The notes under the pieces are model-generated. The model was not told the DNA's origin. It made no database searches and saw only the letters and a program-made list of their open reading frames with translations. 64,000 bases of DNA, taken from contig CBDEUC010000003.1 of the NCBI GenBank assembly GCA_965243105.1, forward strand, positions 1,984,001-2,048,000, in the 5' to 3' direction. This stretch comes from WLWS01 sp965243105 (GTDB taxonomy: Bacteria; Pseudomonadota; Gammaproteobacteria; Eutrophobiales; Eutrophobiaceae). This document shows, one piece after another, positions 35,629 through 44,578 of the stretch (positions within the stretch are counted from its first letter, which is position 1; each line of letters starts with the position of its first letter). Made by a program: the position numbers and the translations under genes.

Positions 35629-37953
35629 TTACTGAAAATTGTAGCGGATATTTGCGCCAAAGGTGCGTTGCTGACCAAAGATATCCAGTTTGAAAAAACC
35701 GATGTTGTTAACATAGGTCAGGTACTCTTCATCAAACAGGTTTTTACCCCAGACCGCCACTTCCCACTTTCCGTCCTGCGAGGCTACTGCTGCCCGCATA
35801 TTGACTACCCAGTAGGACTCCTGTCTTTCAAAAGCCTGGTTGGTGGCTTCAAGAAAGCGATCATCCACCCAGTTGTAATTTGTCATGAGAATTCCATCCC
35901 AGCCATCCATGATCGGCTGCTGGTAGCGAACCATACCGTTGTAAGTCCATTCTGGTGTATTCACCGGACGCTTGCCTTGAAGGGGTATTGGTCCGAGATA
36001 TGTAGTCACCGATCTGGCGGTATCGTTAAACTCAGAGTCCAGGTAGCCAACATCCTGCCTGATGGTCCAGCGTTCATTTGGCTGCCAGGTAACGTCTGCT
36101 TCGAAACCGGTATTCAATTGCTCACCGATGTTACGTGTGATGGGTACCAGGGGAGAAACCGGGTCATCTACGTTAACCTGTACATCATCGTAAACGTAGC
36201 GAAAAACAGATGCATTTAACTGTACGGTATTGTTAAACAACTGGCTCTTGAAGCCAATCTCCATTGCCAGCAATTCTTCCGGATTGAACTCCGTAGCAGC
36301 GCCGGCAAATGGCAGGCTGTAGCCACCGCTTCGATATCCTGTCTGGATGTTAGTATAAACAAGGAGATCGTCCATGGCTTTCCATTCCAAACCTGCGCGC
36401 CAGGAGAAATCCTGGTCCGTACGACTGTCATTGAATTCAGGCGCGGATGGTCCAAGAAAAGGGCAGGCAGGCGAACCAATAGGGCCGGCAGGAAAAGTAG
36501 TAATCAGGCAGGGCGTGACAAAGGCTTCCTTGCCCACTTGCGGCAGTAAACCAATACCCAGCAGAGCATCGTTGGCTTCAATATCGTCAACCGTGAAACG
36601 CATGCCAAGGTTAATTGTCAGGTTATCGGTCATGTCGAATTCATTATGGGCATACAGTGCATAGGAATTCGTATCGATGTTGAACTGTGCAAAGAACTGG
36701 TCAGCAAAAGGAGGAGCCACGCCCGGTAGTTGTTGTTGACTCAGGTCGGAGCCATCGACCTGGTCGAGATCATCATGCTCGTAAAATGCGCCCAGTACGA
36801 AGCGCCATCTATCCACCACCTGGCCAGTGAGCCTGAACTCCTGGCTGAACTGGTTCATCTCGTTATAGTAGTGAGTGCTGGTGGAATTAAAAATGTCTGC
36901 CTGGCTATCGTCCCGGTGAATACGTTCATAGTACTCATAGGCAGTTATAGACGTGAATGTTGCCCAGTCCATGTCATACTCAAGTCGTAAATAACCACCA
37001 TAGAAAGTATCGTCAACGGTGGGTGGCTTGTTCTGGTTAATGGTAAAAATATCGTTGGGTTCAAATTCGCCCTCGGGGAAACCGTTTAAAGTGGCGAAGC
37101 CTGCGGTCTTGGGACATGTGCCGGGGTTGCGGGTCACTTCACCGGTTAAGGCTTCCGGGCAAAGTCCCGGTGCACCAAAGTTAAAAATACCGGGTCCTTT
37201 CCACGCCATCATTTCGCTCTTGTCGATTCCGCCATGCACCAGTGCGCGTATGGTCAAATCTTCACCTTCCCATAGCAGCTGCCCACGCAGGTCGACCACG
37301 TTGGGCCGTCCATGTTCATCGCCGGTGAAGAGATTTTTCTGTGGTCCACCATTACCAACGGCGGTACGGAAGGAAACACGGCCGTACAAGTTATCAGAGA
37401 GAGGTGTATTGACCATGCCTGTGGCGGTGTAACGCTCATGTTCATCAAACTCAAAATCGATGTTTGCACCAAACTGGTCGGTAGGCCTCGCCGTGTAGTA
37501 GTTTATCGCGCCGCCGGTGGTGTTTCGTCCAAACACCGTCCCTTGCGGGCCTTTTAGCACCTCAACTCGTTCTATGTCATATGACTTGCGAAACTTCATC
37601 CACGGTTTGGCAATGTAAACTTCATCGTAGTGTTGCGCGACCGGGGAGTCATATTGACCCTGGAATTCATTCAAACCAATGCCCCTGACATGTACGCTTT
37701 GCAGGTAGGTATCACTGGAATAAGCTGCGACATTTGACACCATGGCAGCGAGTTCAGCCAGCGAACCACCAGCAACTTCGCGCAGGGTGTCCTCATCGAA
37801 GGCTGTAATGGTAAGTCCAACGTCCTGAACGGACTCCGCACGCTTCTGCGCCGTGACTGTGATTTCTTCGATTTGTGCACCTGCGATGGCGGGTAACAAA
37901 AAGATAATAAGGTAAGACGTGATAAGCCTGGATGGGCGTACTAGCTTGCGCAT
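35629..37953 (-). CDS. TonB-dependent outer-membrane receptor
   Basis: A 774-residue receptor with a signal peptide (residues 1-26, PAIAGA) and a TonB box directly after it (EEITVTAQKRAESVQDV). The plug domain shows VHVRGIGLNEF and IERVEVLKGPQGTVFGRNTTGGAINYYT; the barrel ends with aromatic-tipped strands and a final YNFQ. It imports a ligand that porins cannot pass. The ligand is unlikely to be plain iron, since no siderophore genes are near and the neighbours are catabolic enzymes. A good GGGGAG site precedes the ATG. A large MalT-like regulator lies directly upstream on the same strand. Confidence 0.93.
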   Translation of the reverse strand: MRKLVRPSRLITSYLIIFLLPAIAGAQIEEITVTAQKRAESVQDVGLTITAFDEDTLREVAGGSLAELAAMVSNVAAYSSDTYLQSVHVRGIGLNEFQGQYDSPVAQHYDEVYIAKPWMKFRKSYDIERVEVLKGPQGTVFGRNTTGGAINYYTARPTDQFGANIDFEFDEHERYTATGMVNTPLSDNLYGRVSFRTAVGNGGPQKNLFTGDEHGRPNVVDLRGQLLWEGEDLTIRALVHGGIDKSEMMAWKGPGIFNFGAPGLCPEALTGEVTRNPGTCPKTAGFATLNGFPEGEFEPNDIFTINQNKPPTVDDTFYGGYLRLEYDMDWATFTSITAYEYYERIHRDDSQADIFNSTSTHYYNEMNQFSQEFRLTGQVVDRWRFVLGAFYEHDDLDQVDGSDLSQQQLPGVAPPFADQFFAQFNIDTNSYALYAHNEFDMTDNLTINLGMRFTVDDIEANDALLGIGLLPQVGKEAFVTPCLITTFPAGPIGSPACPFLGPSAPEFNDSRTDQDFSWRAGLEWKAMDDLLVYTNIQTGYRSGGYSLPFAGAATEFNPEELLAMEIGFKSQLFNNTVQLNASVFRYVYDDVQVNVDDPVSPLVPITRNIGEQLNTGFEADVTWQPNERWTIRQDVGYLDSEFNDTARSVTTYLGPIPLQGKRPVNTPEWTYNGMVRYQQPIMDGWDGILMTNYNWVDDRFLEATNQAFERQESYWVVNMRAAVASQDGKWEVAVWGKNLFDEEYLTYVNNIGFFKLDIFGQQRTFGANIRYNFQ

Positions 37954-37996
37954 GATTTCTCCCCTTTGCGTGCTATGTTTTTACATAAAGAACCGA

Positions 37997-38050
37997 ACTA
38001 TACCCCCGTGTGGCATAGGCTACACCACCCCTTTGGGTAGACCCGGTGTA
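37997..38050 (-). promoter_or_regulatory. Candidate activator-dependent promoter of the TonB receptor
   Basis: On the minus strand TATAGT (37997-38002) fits a -10, but no -35 exists at the proper distance. Instead the upstream DNA holds symmetric half-sites: TACACC (38021) with GGTGTA (38045), and CTACAC with GGGTAG. An activator site replacing a -35 would fit control by the adjacent MalT-like protein. Inference from one copy only. Confidence 0.35.
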
Positions 38051-38076
38051 AATCTGCTAAGGATTTGAATTAGCGA

Positions 38077-40770
38077 CTATTTTAAAATGCCCAATTGTTG
38101 CGCAGTGACAACAGCGGCGGCTCGCTTGTTCACGCTGAGCTTCTCGAATATGTTTTTTACGTGCCATTTCACGGTATTTTCGCTGATCGAGAGCCCTTCT
38201 GAGATGACGTGATTGGACTGTCCCCTGGCGATCAGGTTGAGAATCGCGATTTCTCTCTCACTCAAGGGGTCCACCAGGGTGTGCAATTTTTGAGTGGGCT
38301 TGCTTTCAGTACTGTCCTCGTGTGTTTCGTTGGCGTGCCTTAAAATAGCATCAAGATACACCATGAGTTGTGCATCGTTTGATTTGAGCCCTTTTCGCTT
38401 AAGCTGGTAGAGCAAATCGCAGACACCTTCATCAAGGTAGGCCCGGATCATGCCATTGGCAATTGAAAGCGCCAGTGCACTCTCCAGTGATTCGAATGCA
38501 GAATGCTCATCGCCAATCTTTTCGTTGGCTTTTGCCAGCAACAACAGGCATTCCAACTTTCGATTTACTCGACCCGCCGAATCACAAAGGGAAATGAGAT
38601 GTTGAATGATTGGGATACTTCTACTTTCGTTACCACAGGCAAGCTGTAATCTCGCAAGTGTTAACAAATTAAGACAGGTGATTCGGCTCCATTCGTTAGG
38701 CAACCCAGGATCTTTCTGGTCAATATCGATTTCCATATCGGAAGCAATATCAATGGCCTCGTTTATATAGTTGGAATTTACAAGGTAAGCAATTCGTTCA
38801 CATTCAACCATCGAGCGCAGTCGATAGAACGGGTTACCCCGATGCTCATTAATACGATAAAGGTAATCAAAAAGCCGCATGGCATTAACGTGGTCTCCCC
38901 TGGCAGCATTTATTTTTGCCAGGGTAATGTATCCGAGAGAAAGGAGCTTAATGTGCCCGACTTTTTCGAGTACCTCCAAATTTGGCTTGAGGGTAGCGGA
39001 AGCCTCTATAATATTGTTCCAGAAATAGAGTATTACCGCTCTCATAATAGCTGGAACAGGGACAACATATGTATCGACCGGCTTATCAGATGCTTCTGTG
39101 TATTCTGAAAAACGGTCATAACACTTTTGCAGGTTTCCTTTCTCGATATCAATAAAGCCGAGAAAGCAGTCTGCATATACCACGCCAAAGGTTGAACCAT
39201 TCAAACGGTGATAGTAGCGAGCGTCGTTCAGTGTTTCGATGGCCTTCCTGTATTCACCACGAGATGCCAGGGCGTACCCTCTTAAGTTACAGACAGTGCC
39301 ATTGTCAAAATTTGACGAAACCATTTCCACGCTGGAAAGTGGCGGCAGGATCCTGTCCACATCGTCACGACAAATTGCTATTCCGCCTTCAAGCCGCTTC
39401 ATCAGGTCATCAATAGACTGGTGTTCCAATGTCTTGCAATTTTGCATCAAGTTCTTGGTTTCTTCAGCCTCATCAGGTTTGTTCATGTGATAAAGCGCAG
39501 TACTCTTGGCAAACAAAAGCTTGGGATGAGAGATACATACGTCATCCGGAATCCGGTCAACCCAGCTGTTCACGCGAGGCATACGCCCTCGTTTCATTTC
39601 TTCTTCCACCTGGGATTCCACCAATTGCACGGCTTTTTCTATGTCGCCAGAGAGTAGGGCATAGTCAACCGCTTCACTTGCGTAACCGGCTGCTTCAAAC
39701 CATGTGGCTGCAGCCTTGTAAAGAGCAACGAGCGAAGCCGGATGACGTTTGCGCAATTCACCAAGCAGAAACTGGTGAAAAAGATGATGATAGCGATACC
39801 ATTCCCTGCCCCTGTCAAGGGGTATCACAAAAAGGTTTTTCGATTCCAGTTGGTGGAGTAATGTTTCACAGTCATCAAATTTCGTCAGCGCAGCACAAAC
39901 ATCGACATTAAGTCGATCAAGTATTGCAGTTCTAAGCAAGAATTCCTGTATACGTTCAGTTTGTTGACTGAGAACGTCAGCGGCCAGGTACTCTGCAATA
40001 TCGCGAAGGTTTCCGGAGAATGAGTCTATGAATTCATCTCGACGTTCGATATCCCTCAGAGACAGCGAAGCCAGTTGCAGTCCGGCAACCCAGCCCTCGC
40101 TGTGTTCATGCAAGCTGATAAGCTGTTCGCTGGAGAGTTCGAGTTCATGAATGTCATTCATAAACATGGAAGTTTCGCGATCATCAAACCTGAGCTGGCT
40201 GGCAGAAACTTCGTTGAGGCGACCATGAACTTTTAAACCTGATAGTGACAGGTTGGGCCTCATCCTGGACGCCAGTACCAGTCTAAAATTATCCGGTGAT
40301 AGGTTGATCAATAACTCTATGAAGTGATTAATCTGTTCTGAATCTGAAAGATGGTAGTCATCAATAAAGAAATTTACAGCGCTTGGGATATCAAAGAGAT
40401 CATTTACCAGGTAAGCCAGGGTGTCAGAAATGTCTGAGATGATAGTGGTTTCCATCATCCGCAGCACCGTGTCACCAAAGCCATCGGCGACAGTTCGAAT
40501 TGAAGCGATGAAATGTAGAAGAAAACGAGTAGGGTTACTGTCAGATTGATCCAGTGAATACCAGCAGCAGGCAGATTGTGATGACAGGAAATCAAACAGT
40601 TGACAGATAAAAGTAGTTTTCCCGAACCCTGCAGGAGCTGCCACCAGGGTCAACTTGCTTTGCTGCTCATCCACTAATTGGCTGACTAACTGGTCTCGTC
40701 GAACCAAACGGAGGTTACTAACCGGAGGATGGATCTTTGTCTGGATAACGGTTTGTTGAGAGATGGCCAA
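38077..40770 (-). CDS. Large ATP-binding LuxR-family (MalT-like, LAL) transcriptional activator
   Basis: An 897-residue STAND regulator. Residues 45-52 are the Walker A motif APAGFGKT, followed by an NTPase domain with FFIDDYHL (Walker B-like, about 137-144), a winged-helix segment, a long TPR-like helical sensor region (about 350-800) and a C-terminal LuxR helix-turn-helix (LSEREIAILNLIARGQSN... ISENTVKWHVKNIFEKLSV). The start is a TTG at 40770, supported by GGGAG nine bases upstream. Such proteins bind an inducer in the TPR region and ATP, oligomerise and activate catabolic genes. The target is likely the downstream TonB receptor and the neighbouring enzymes. Confidence 0.9.
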   Translation of the reverse strand: MAISQQTVIQTKIHPPVSNLRLVRRDQLVSQLVDEQQSKLTLVAAPAGFGKTTFICQLFDFLSSQSACCWYSLDQSDSNPTRFLLHFIASIRTVADGFGDTVLRMMETTIISDISDTLAYLVNDLFDIPSAVNFFIDDYHLSDSEQINHFIELLINLSPDNFRLVLASRMRPNLSLSGLKVHGRLNEVSASQLRFDDRETSMFMNDIHELELSSEQLISLHEHSEGWVAGLQLASLSLRDIERRDEFIDSFSGNLRDIAEYLAADVLSQQTERIQEFLLRTAILDRLNVDVCAALTKFDDCETLLHQLESKNLFVIPLDRGREWYRYHHLFHQFLLGELRKRHPASLVALYKAAATWFEAAGYASEAVDYALLSGDIEKAVQLVESQVEEEMKRGRMPRVNSWVDRIPDDVCISHPKLLFAKSTALYHMNKPDEAEETKNLMQNCKTLEHQSIDDLMKRLEGGIAICRDDVDRILPPLSSVEMVSSNFDNGTVCNLRGYALASRGEYRKAIETLNDARYYHRLNGSTFGVVYADCFLGFIDIEKGNLQKCYDRFSEYTEASDKPVDTYVVPVPAIMRAVILYFWNNIIEASATLKPNLEVLEKVGHIKLLSLGYITLAKINAARGDHVNAMRLFDYLYRINEHRGNPFYRLRSMVECERIAYLVNSNYINEAIDIASDMEIDIDQKDPGLPNEWSRITCLNLLTLARLQLACGNESRSIPIIQHLISLCDSAGRVNRKLECLLLLAKANEKIGDEHSAFESLESALALSIANGMIRAYLDEGVCDLLYQLKRKGLKSNDAQLMVYLDAILRHANETHEDSTESKPTQKLHTLVDPLSEREIAILNLIARGQSNHVISEGLSISENTVKWHVKNIFEKLSVNKRAAAVVTAQQLGILK

Positions 40771-40820
40771 CTGCTATAACTCCCGGACGTAATTTCCAGG
40801 TCAGGTTGAAAAATGTCCCT

Positions 40821-41252
40821 CTACTTTAATACCTCGGGCAGCATCTCCACAACCGCGGTGTAACCATCTACGCCCAGGCCCACCACTACTGCATCCGCGG
40901 CAAGTGAAACATAGGAAACATGGCGGAAACTTTCACGCAGGTGCGGGTTGGAAATATGTAATTCCACGATAACGCCACTGAATGCCTTGAGCGCATCATG
41001 GATCGCCACCGACGTATGGGTAAAGGCGCCGGGGTTGATCACAATTGCATCAGTCTTGCCAATGGCCTGGTGAATCCAGTCAATAATTTCACCCTCGTGA
41101 TTGGACTGCATGAAAGTAAGATCGATGCCCAGCTCGTTTCCCCTTTGCTGGCATCGCCTGGCGATATCATCAAGCGTGTCATAGCCGTAGATCTCGGGTT
41201 CCCGCGTTCCAAGCAGGTTAAGGTTAGGTCCGTTAATGACAATGGCTTGCAT
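40821..41252 (-). CDS. aroQ: 3-dehydroquinate dehydratase, type II
   Basis: A 143-residue type II dehydroquinase, third step of the shikimate pathway. Motifs: INGPNLNLLGTREPEIYG (active-site loop with Arg17 and catalytic Tyr22), NPGAFTHTS (Asn73, His79) and VELHISNPHLRESFR (His99, Arg110). ATG 41252 begins exactly at the family N-terminus. One base separates it from the stop of a diverged paralogue upstream, so they are co-translated. It lacks the usual accBC neighbours of gammaproteobacterial aroQ, which makes a secondary or specialised copy possible. Confidence 0.92.
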   Translation of the reverse strand: MQAIVINGPNLNLLGTREPEIYGYDTLDDIARRCQQRGNELGIDLTFMQSNHEGEIIDWIHQAIGKTDAIVINPGAFTHTSVAIHDALKAFSGVIVELHISNPHLRESFRHVSYVSLAADAVVVGLGVDGYTAVVEMLPEVLK

Positions 41253-41253
41253 T

Positions 41254-41679
41254 CTACGTGGCCTGTTCGCTCTTGCGGGCAATGCTGCCTATTGCCAGCA
41301 GGTAGCCGGTTTCACCAAGGCCACATACCATGCCCATGCGGCCCGAAGGTCCCCTGAGTGGCGTGGTTTCCAGGCTATCCATAGCCATGATGTTCTGCAG
41401 GTGTAGTTCGATGATTGGCAGCTTATCATTGGCAATATTATCAATAGCATCGTTGTACTTCGCCATGGCTGCCGCGCTGGCTGCATCCGCTGCATAGGGG
41501 CAAATCACCAGCCCGGCCGAGGAAGCAGTGCCTTGCTGTATCAGCTTGCACAGTTCATCAACGTCAGCCGAGTGATGGAATTCCAGCTTGAATCCCAGTT
41601 CTTCGCAGCGTTTCGTCGCAGATGCTGGCGCCTCGGAGTCAGTACCGGGGCCGTGCAATACCATTATGGAAAGAGCCAT
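41254..41679 (-). CDS. Degenerate type II dehydroquinase-like protein (probable pseudoenzyme)
   Basis: A 141-residue protein that follows the fold of its downstream neighbour. IIELHLQN (90-96) aligns with VELHISN of AroQ, and GLGETGYLLAIGSI with GLGVDGYTAVVEML. The N-terminal VLHGPGTDSEAP keeps HGP but lacks the NLLGTREPEIYG loop with Arg and Tyr, and NPGAFTHTS is replaced by CPYAADAAS. Thus most catalytic residues are gone while one His (H92-93 region) stays. It may form mixed oligomers with AroQ or bind a related ligand. Alignment was made by eye; the call as a paralogue is fairly secure, the role is unknown. Confidence 0.7.
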   Translation of the reverse strand: MALSIMVLHGPGTDSEAPASATKRCEELGFKLEFHHSADVDELCKLIQQGTASSAGLVICPYAADAASAAAMAKYNDAIDNIANDKLPIIELHLQNIMAMDSLETTPLRGPSGRMGMVCGLGETGYLLAIGSIARKSEQAT

Positions 41680-41699
41680 ATTCTATCTCGAGGCGTCGC

Positions 41700-42890
41700 T
41701 TACACCACGGAGACGATTGCAGAGGCCAGGTAATCCAGGTTGCCCCGGCTGATTCCGGCAACATTCACCCGGCTGGAACCAACCAGGTAAATACTGTATT
41801 CATCCCGCAAGCGCTGGATCTGATCCTTGTTTATACCAAGGAAGGAAAACATGCCGTACTGGTTCTTGATGAAGCTGAAGTCCATGGCCGCGCCTTTCTC
41901 TGCAAGTGCATCGGCAAACAGGATCCTCAGGCCATTGATGCGTTCACGCATCTCGTCAAGCTCCTTGCTCCAGCTTGCGTACAGATCTTCGTCCTGGAGA
42001 ATGGTTTTTACGATGGCACCGCCATAGGCAGGTGGCATCGAATATATTTGCCGGGCAATATTTGTCAGGTGACTGCTACTGGCTTCCGCAGCCTGCTGGT
42101 TTTTTCCCAGCACCATGGTTGCGCCGATACGATCGCGATAAAGACCAAAGTTCTTGGAACAGGAATAAACCACGACCATGTCTTCAACCATGGATGCCAT
42201 CTTGCGAATGCCATAGGCATCGTTGTCGAGCCCGTCTCCAAGACCGTGGTAGGCCGTGTCAATGAAGACAAGGAAACCTTTCTCGGCAGCCAGAGCCGCC
42301 ACCTCATCCCATTGTTCATGGGAAAGATCGACGCCAGTGGGGTTGTGGCAACAGCCATGGAGTAGTACCACGTCATCCTTAGCAGCCTGCCTGAGGGATT
42401 CCATCATTGCCTCAAACTTGAGGCCATGACTGTCTGCGTCGTAATAGGGATACTCGCGAATGTCCAGGCCGGCACTGCCAAGCAGGGGGATGTGATTTCC
42501 CCAGGTCGGTGTGCTGACCCAGAGCGTTGCGCCCGGCACTGCACGGTTAACAAGCTCGGCGCCGATACGCAGGGCACCACTACCGCCGGGCGCCATGACG
42601 GAGATTAATCTCGAGTCCCTGACAGCTTCATGATCCTTACCAAACACGAAAGGCAGCAGCTGCGAATTGAAGTCTGCGAAACCGGGCTGGGCAATATAGG
42701 CCTTGGTGTTTTCCTCTTCATACCACAGTGCCTCAGCTTTTTTCACAGCGGAAAACACCGGGGTATTGCCGTTTTCATCCTTGTACACGCCAGCACCGAG
42801 GTCCACCTTTTTCGGGTTGGTGTCCTCGTTATAGGCTGCAGTCAGTCCAAGAATAGGGTCGGGCGCTAGTTTTTCCAGTGATTCAAGCAT
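41700..42890 (-). CDS. Aspartate/aromatic aminotransferase (class I, AspC/TyrB type)
   Basis: A 396-residue aminotransferase. Motifs: DLGAGVYKDENGNTPVF, the nucleotide-like PGGSGALRIGAE, LLHGCCHNPTGVDL, DTAYHGLGDGLDNDA and the PLP lysine in CSKNFGLYRDRIGA, ending with GSSRVNVAGIS (carboxylate-binding Arg). It matches the I-alpha group, which transaminates aspartate and aromatic amino acids. It lies 20 bases upstream of the dehydroquinase-like pair on the same strand, hence a possible aromatic amino-acid unit. The choice between AspC and TyrB activity cannot be made from sequence alone. Confidence 0.92.
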   Translation of the reverse strand: MLESLEKLAPDPILGLTAAYNEDTNPKKVDLGAGVYKDENGNTPVFSAVKKAEALWYEEENTKAYIAQPGFADFNSQLLPFVFGKDHEAVRDSRLISVMAPGGSGALRIGAELVNRAVPGATLWVSTPTWGNHIPLLGSAGLDIREYPYYDADSHGLKFEAMMESLRQAAKDDVVLLHGCCHNPTGVDLSHEQWDEVAALAAEKGFLVFIDTAYHGLGDGLDNDAYGIRKMASMVEDMVVVYSCSKNFGLYRDRIGATMVLGKNQQAAEASSSHLTNIARQIYSMPPAYGGAIVKTILQDEDLYASWSKELDEMRERINGLRILFADALAEKGAAMDFSFIKNQYGMFSFLGINKDQIQRLRDEYSIYLVGSSRVNVAGISRGNLDYLASAIVSVV

Positions 42891-43034
42891 GGTGTTACCT
42901 TGTATAATAGCTGTTCTTCGGCGGCGAAATTGTACACGGAATAAGGGTCCGTGTGTGGAACAAAACAGGGCGCCGGCCCGGTGACAAACTGGACATACGT
43001 ACTATTTTTAACTAGATTTATCTAACACGGGTAA

Positions 43035-43051
43035 ATAGCGGGTTTCGCTAT
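43035..43051 (+). promoter_or_regulatory. Small hairpin in the leader of the napG-like gene
   Basis: ATAGCG-GGTTT-CGCTAT, a 6-bp stem ending 16 bases before the start codon. The 177-base divergent gap (42891-43067) otherwise shows a TATAAT-like box near 42902 and no known operator. Possible mRNA structure affecting initiation; weak. Confidence 0.25.
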
Positions 43052-43067
43052 CAGGCGAACAATCTTC

Positions 43068-43715
43068 ATGCCAGGCAAAAACACAATGGACAGGCGTCAA
43101 TTCATGGGTCGATGCGTGCAGGCAGCAGGGTCTGTCAGCATCATCGGTCTTCTGCTCGGCACCTATAACGAGGACGCCAAGGCCACGCCTGCCTGGGCAA
43201 TTCGGCCCCCCGGCGCCATAGATGAAGATGATTTTCTCGGCGCCTGTGTGCGCTGCGGCCTGTGCGTGCGTGATTGCCCCTACGACACCCTGTCACTGGC
43301 GGAGTTTGGTGATGAAGTTGCCACCGGCACCCCGTATTTTATCGCCCGGGATATTCCCTGCGAGATGTGTGAAAACATTCCCTGTGCAGCAGCATGCCCA
43401 ACCGATGCACTGAGCAAGGACCTTGTGGATATCAGGAAGGCCGATATGGGTGTTGCAGTATTCACCGGCGTCGACACCTGTTACAGCACGACGGGTACTG
43501 CCCATTGCCGTGCCTGCTACCTGGCGTGCCCGGTAAAGGATGAGGCGATCACCATGGACCGTACCGAGTCAAATGGCAGGTGGTATTTTGAACCTACGGT
43601 TCATACCGACAAATGCACCGGTTGTGGCAAGTGTGAAAAAGACTGTGTCACCCCGGAAGCCTCCATCAAGGTATTTCCGCGCCAGCTGGCCAGGCATGAC
43701 AGGCCACGGGCTTGA
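43068..43715 (+). CDS. NapG-like Tat-exported ferredoxin (four [4Fe-4S] clusters)
   Basis: A 215-residue MauM/NapG-type protein. The N-terminus has the Tat motif in MDRRQFMGRCVQAAG (a second ATG at 43086 starts right there). Four cysteine groups follow: CVRCGLCVRDCP, CEMCENIPCAAACP, CYSTTGTAHCRACYLACP and CTGCGKCEKDC. In nitrate reductase systems NapG passes electrons from the NapH membrane protein to the periplasm. Here the next gene is NapH-like, but no napA, napB or napC is present. It begins a three-gene set with a molybdopterin enzyme. Confidence 0.88.
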   Translation: MPGKNTMDRRQFMGRCVQAAGSVSIIGLLLGTYNEDAKATPAWAIRPPGAIDEDDFLGACVRCGLCVRDCPYDTLSLAEFGDEVATGTPYFIARDIPCEMCENIPCAAACPTDALSKDLVDIRKADMGVAVFTGVDTCYSTTGTAHCRACYLACPVKDEAITMDRTESNGRWYFEPTVHTDKCTGCGKCEKDCVTPEASIKVFPRQLARHDRPRA

Positions 43716-43717
43716 GT

Positions 43718-44578
43718 ATGGCGCAGGGAGCAGGGCGTAGCTGGATCCTGCAACAGCGTTTCCTGTTGCTGAGAAGAATTACCCAGTTCAGCATACTTGC
43801 CCTGTTTTTGAGCGGTCCCTGGTACGGTTACTGGATCCTCAAGGGCAACCTTGCCTCCAGCGTCTTACTCGACAGCATCGCCTTTACCGATCCGTATATC
43901 TACCTTCAATCAGTACTATCGGGGCACGATGTGGGCAGCCTGGCGGTGATGGGTGCCTTTATCATTCTTACCATCTACCTCGTTCTTGGTGGTCGTTCCT
44001 ATTGTTCCTGGGTTTGCCCGATCAATATTGTCACGGATCTCGCCTTCTGGTTGAGAACAAGGCTTGGACTGAATTTAAGCTGGCAACCAAAGAAGAATAC
44101 CCGGCACTGGCTGCTGGTGATGACCTTGCTGGTCTCTGCTGTCACCGGCAGTATTGCCTGGGAAGTGGTGAATCCGATCACCATGCTGCAACGTGGGCTG
44201 GTCTTTGGCCTGGGACTGGCCTGGGCGATCGTACTCGCCGTTTTTCTTTTTGACCTGTTTGTCAGTCGTCGCGGCTGGTGTTCACACCTGTGCCCGGTTG
44301 GCGCCTTTTACGGTATTGTTGGACAGGCATCGCTAGTCAGGGTAAGTGCCTTTAACCGTGAAGCCTGTACCGACTGTGGCGATTGCTTCCGCGTTTGTCC
44401 CGAGCCCCAGGTGATTACATCTCCCCTGATGGAGGCGGAAAAAGGTGTTTCACCCCTAATTCTTAACGGTGACTGTACAAACTGCGGTCGCTGTATCGAC
44501 GTATGTGATGACAGGGTTTTTCACTTCACAACAAGGTTCGAGAAAAAACCTAACAATGAGCAGGAGATGGTCCGATGA
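43718..44578 (+). CDS. NapH-like membrane quinol dehydrogenase
   Basis: 286 residues from ATG 43718 (a TTG at 43712 overlapping the previous stop is the alternative). Four membrane helices (about 20-40, 70-92, 130-150, 160-185) and two cytoplasmic CX3CP motifs, CSWVCP and CSHLCP, as in NapH, followed by two [4Fe-4S] groups, CTDCGDCFRVCP and CTNCGRCIDVCD. It oxidises quinol and hands electrons to the ferredoxin partner. Its stop overlaps the start of the molybdopterin enzyme (ATGA). Confidence 0.88.
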   Translation: MAQGAGRSWILQQRFLLLRRITQFSILALFLSGPWYGYWILKGNLASSVLLDSIAFTDPYIYLQSVLSGHDVGSLAVMGAFIILTIYLVLGGRSYCSWVCPINIVTDLAFWLRTRLGLNLSWQPKKNTRHWLLVMTLLVSAVTGSIAWEVVNPITMLQRGLVFGLGLAWAIVLAVFLFDLFVSRRGWCSHLCPVGAFYGIVGQASLVRVSAFNREACTDCGDCFRVCPEPQVITSPLMEAEKGVSPLILNGDCTNCGRCIDVCDDRVFHFTTRFEKKPNNEQEMVR

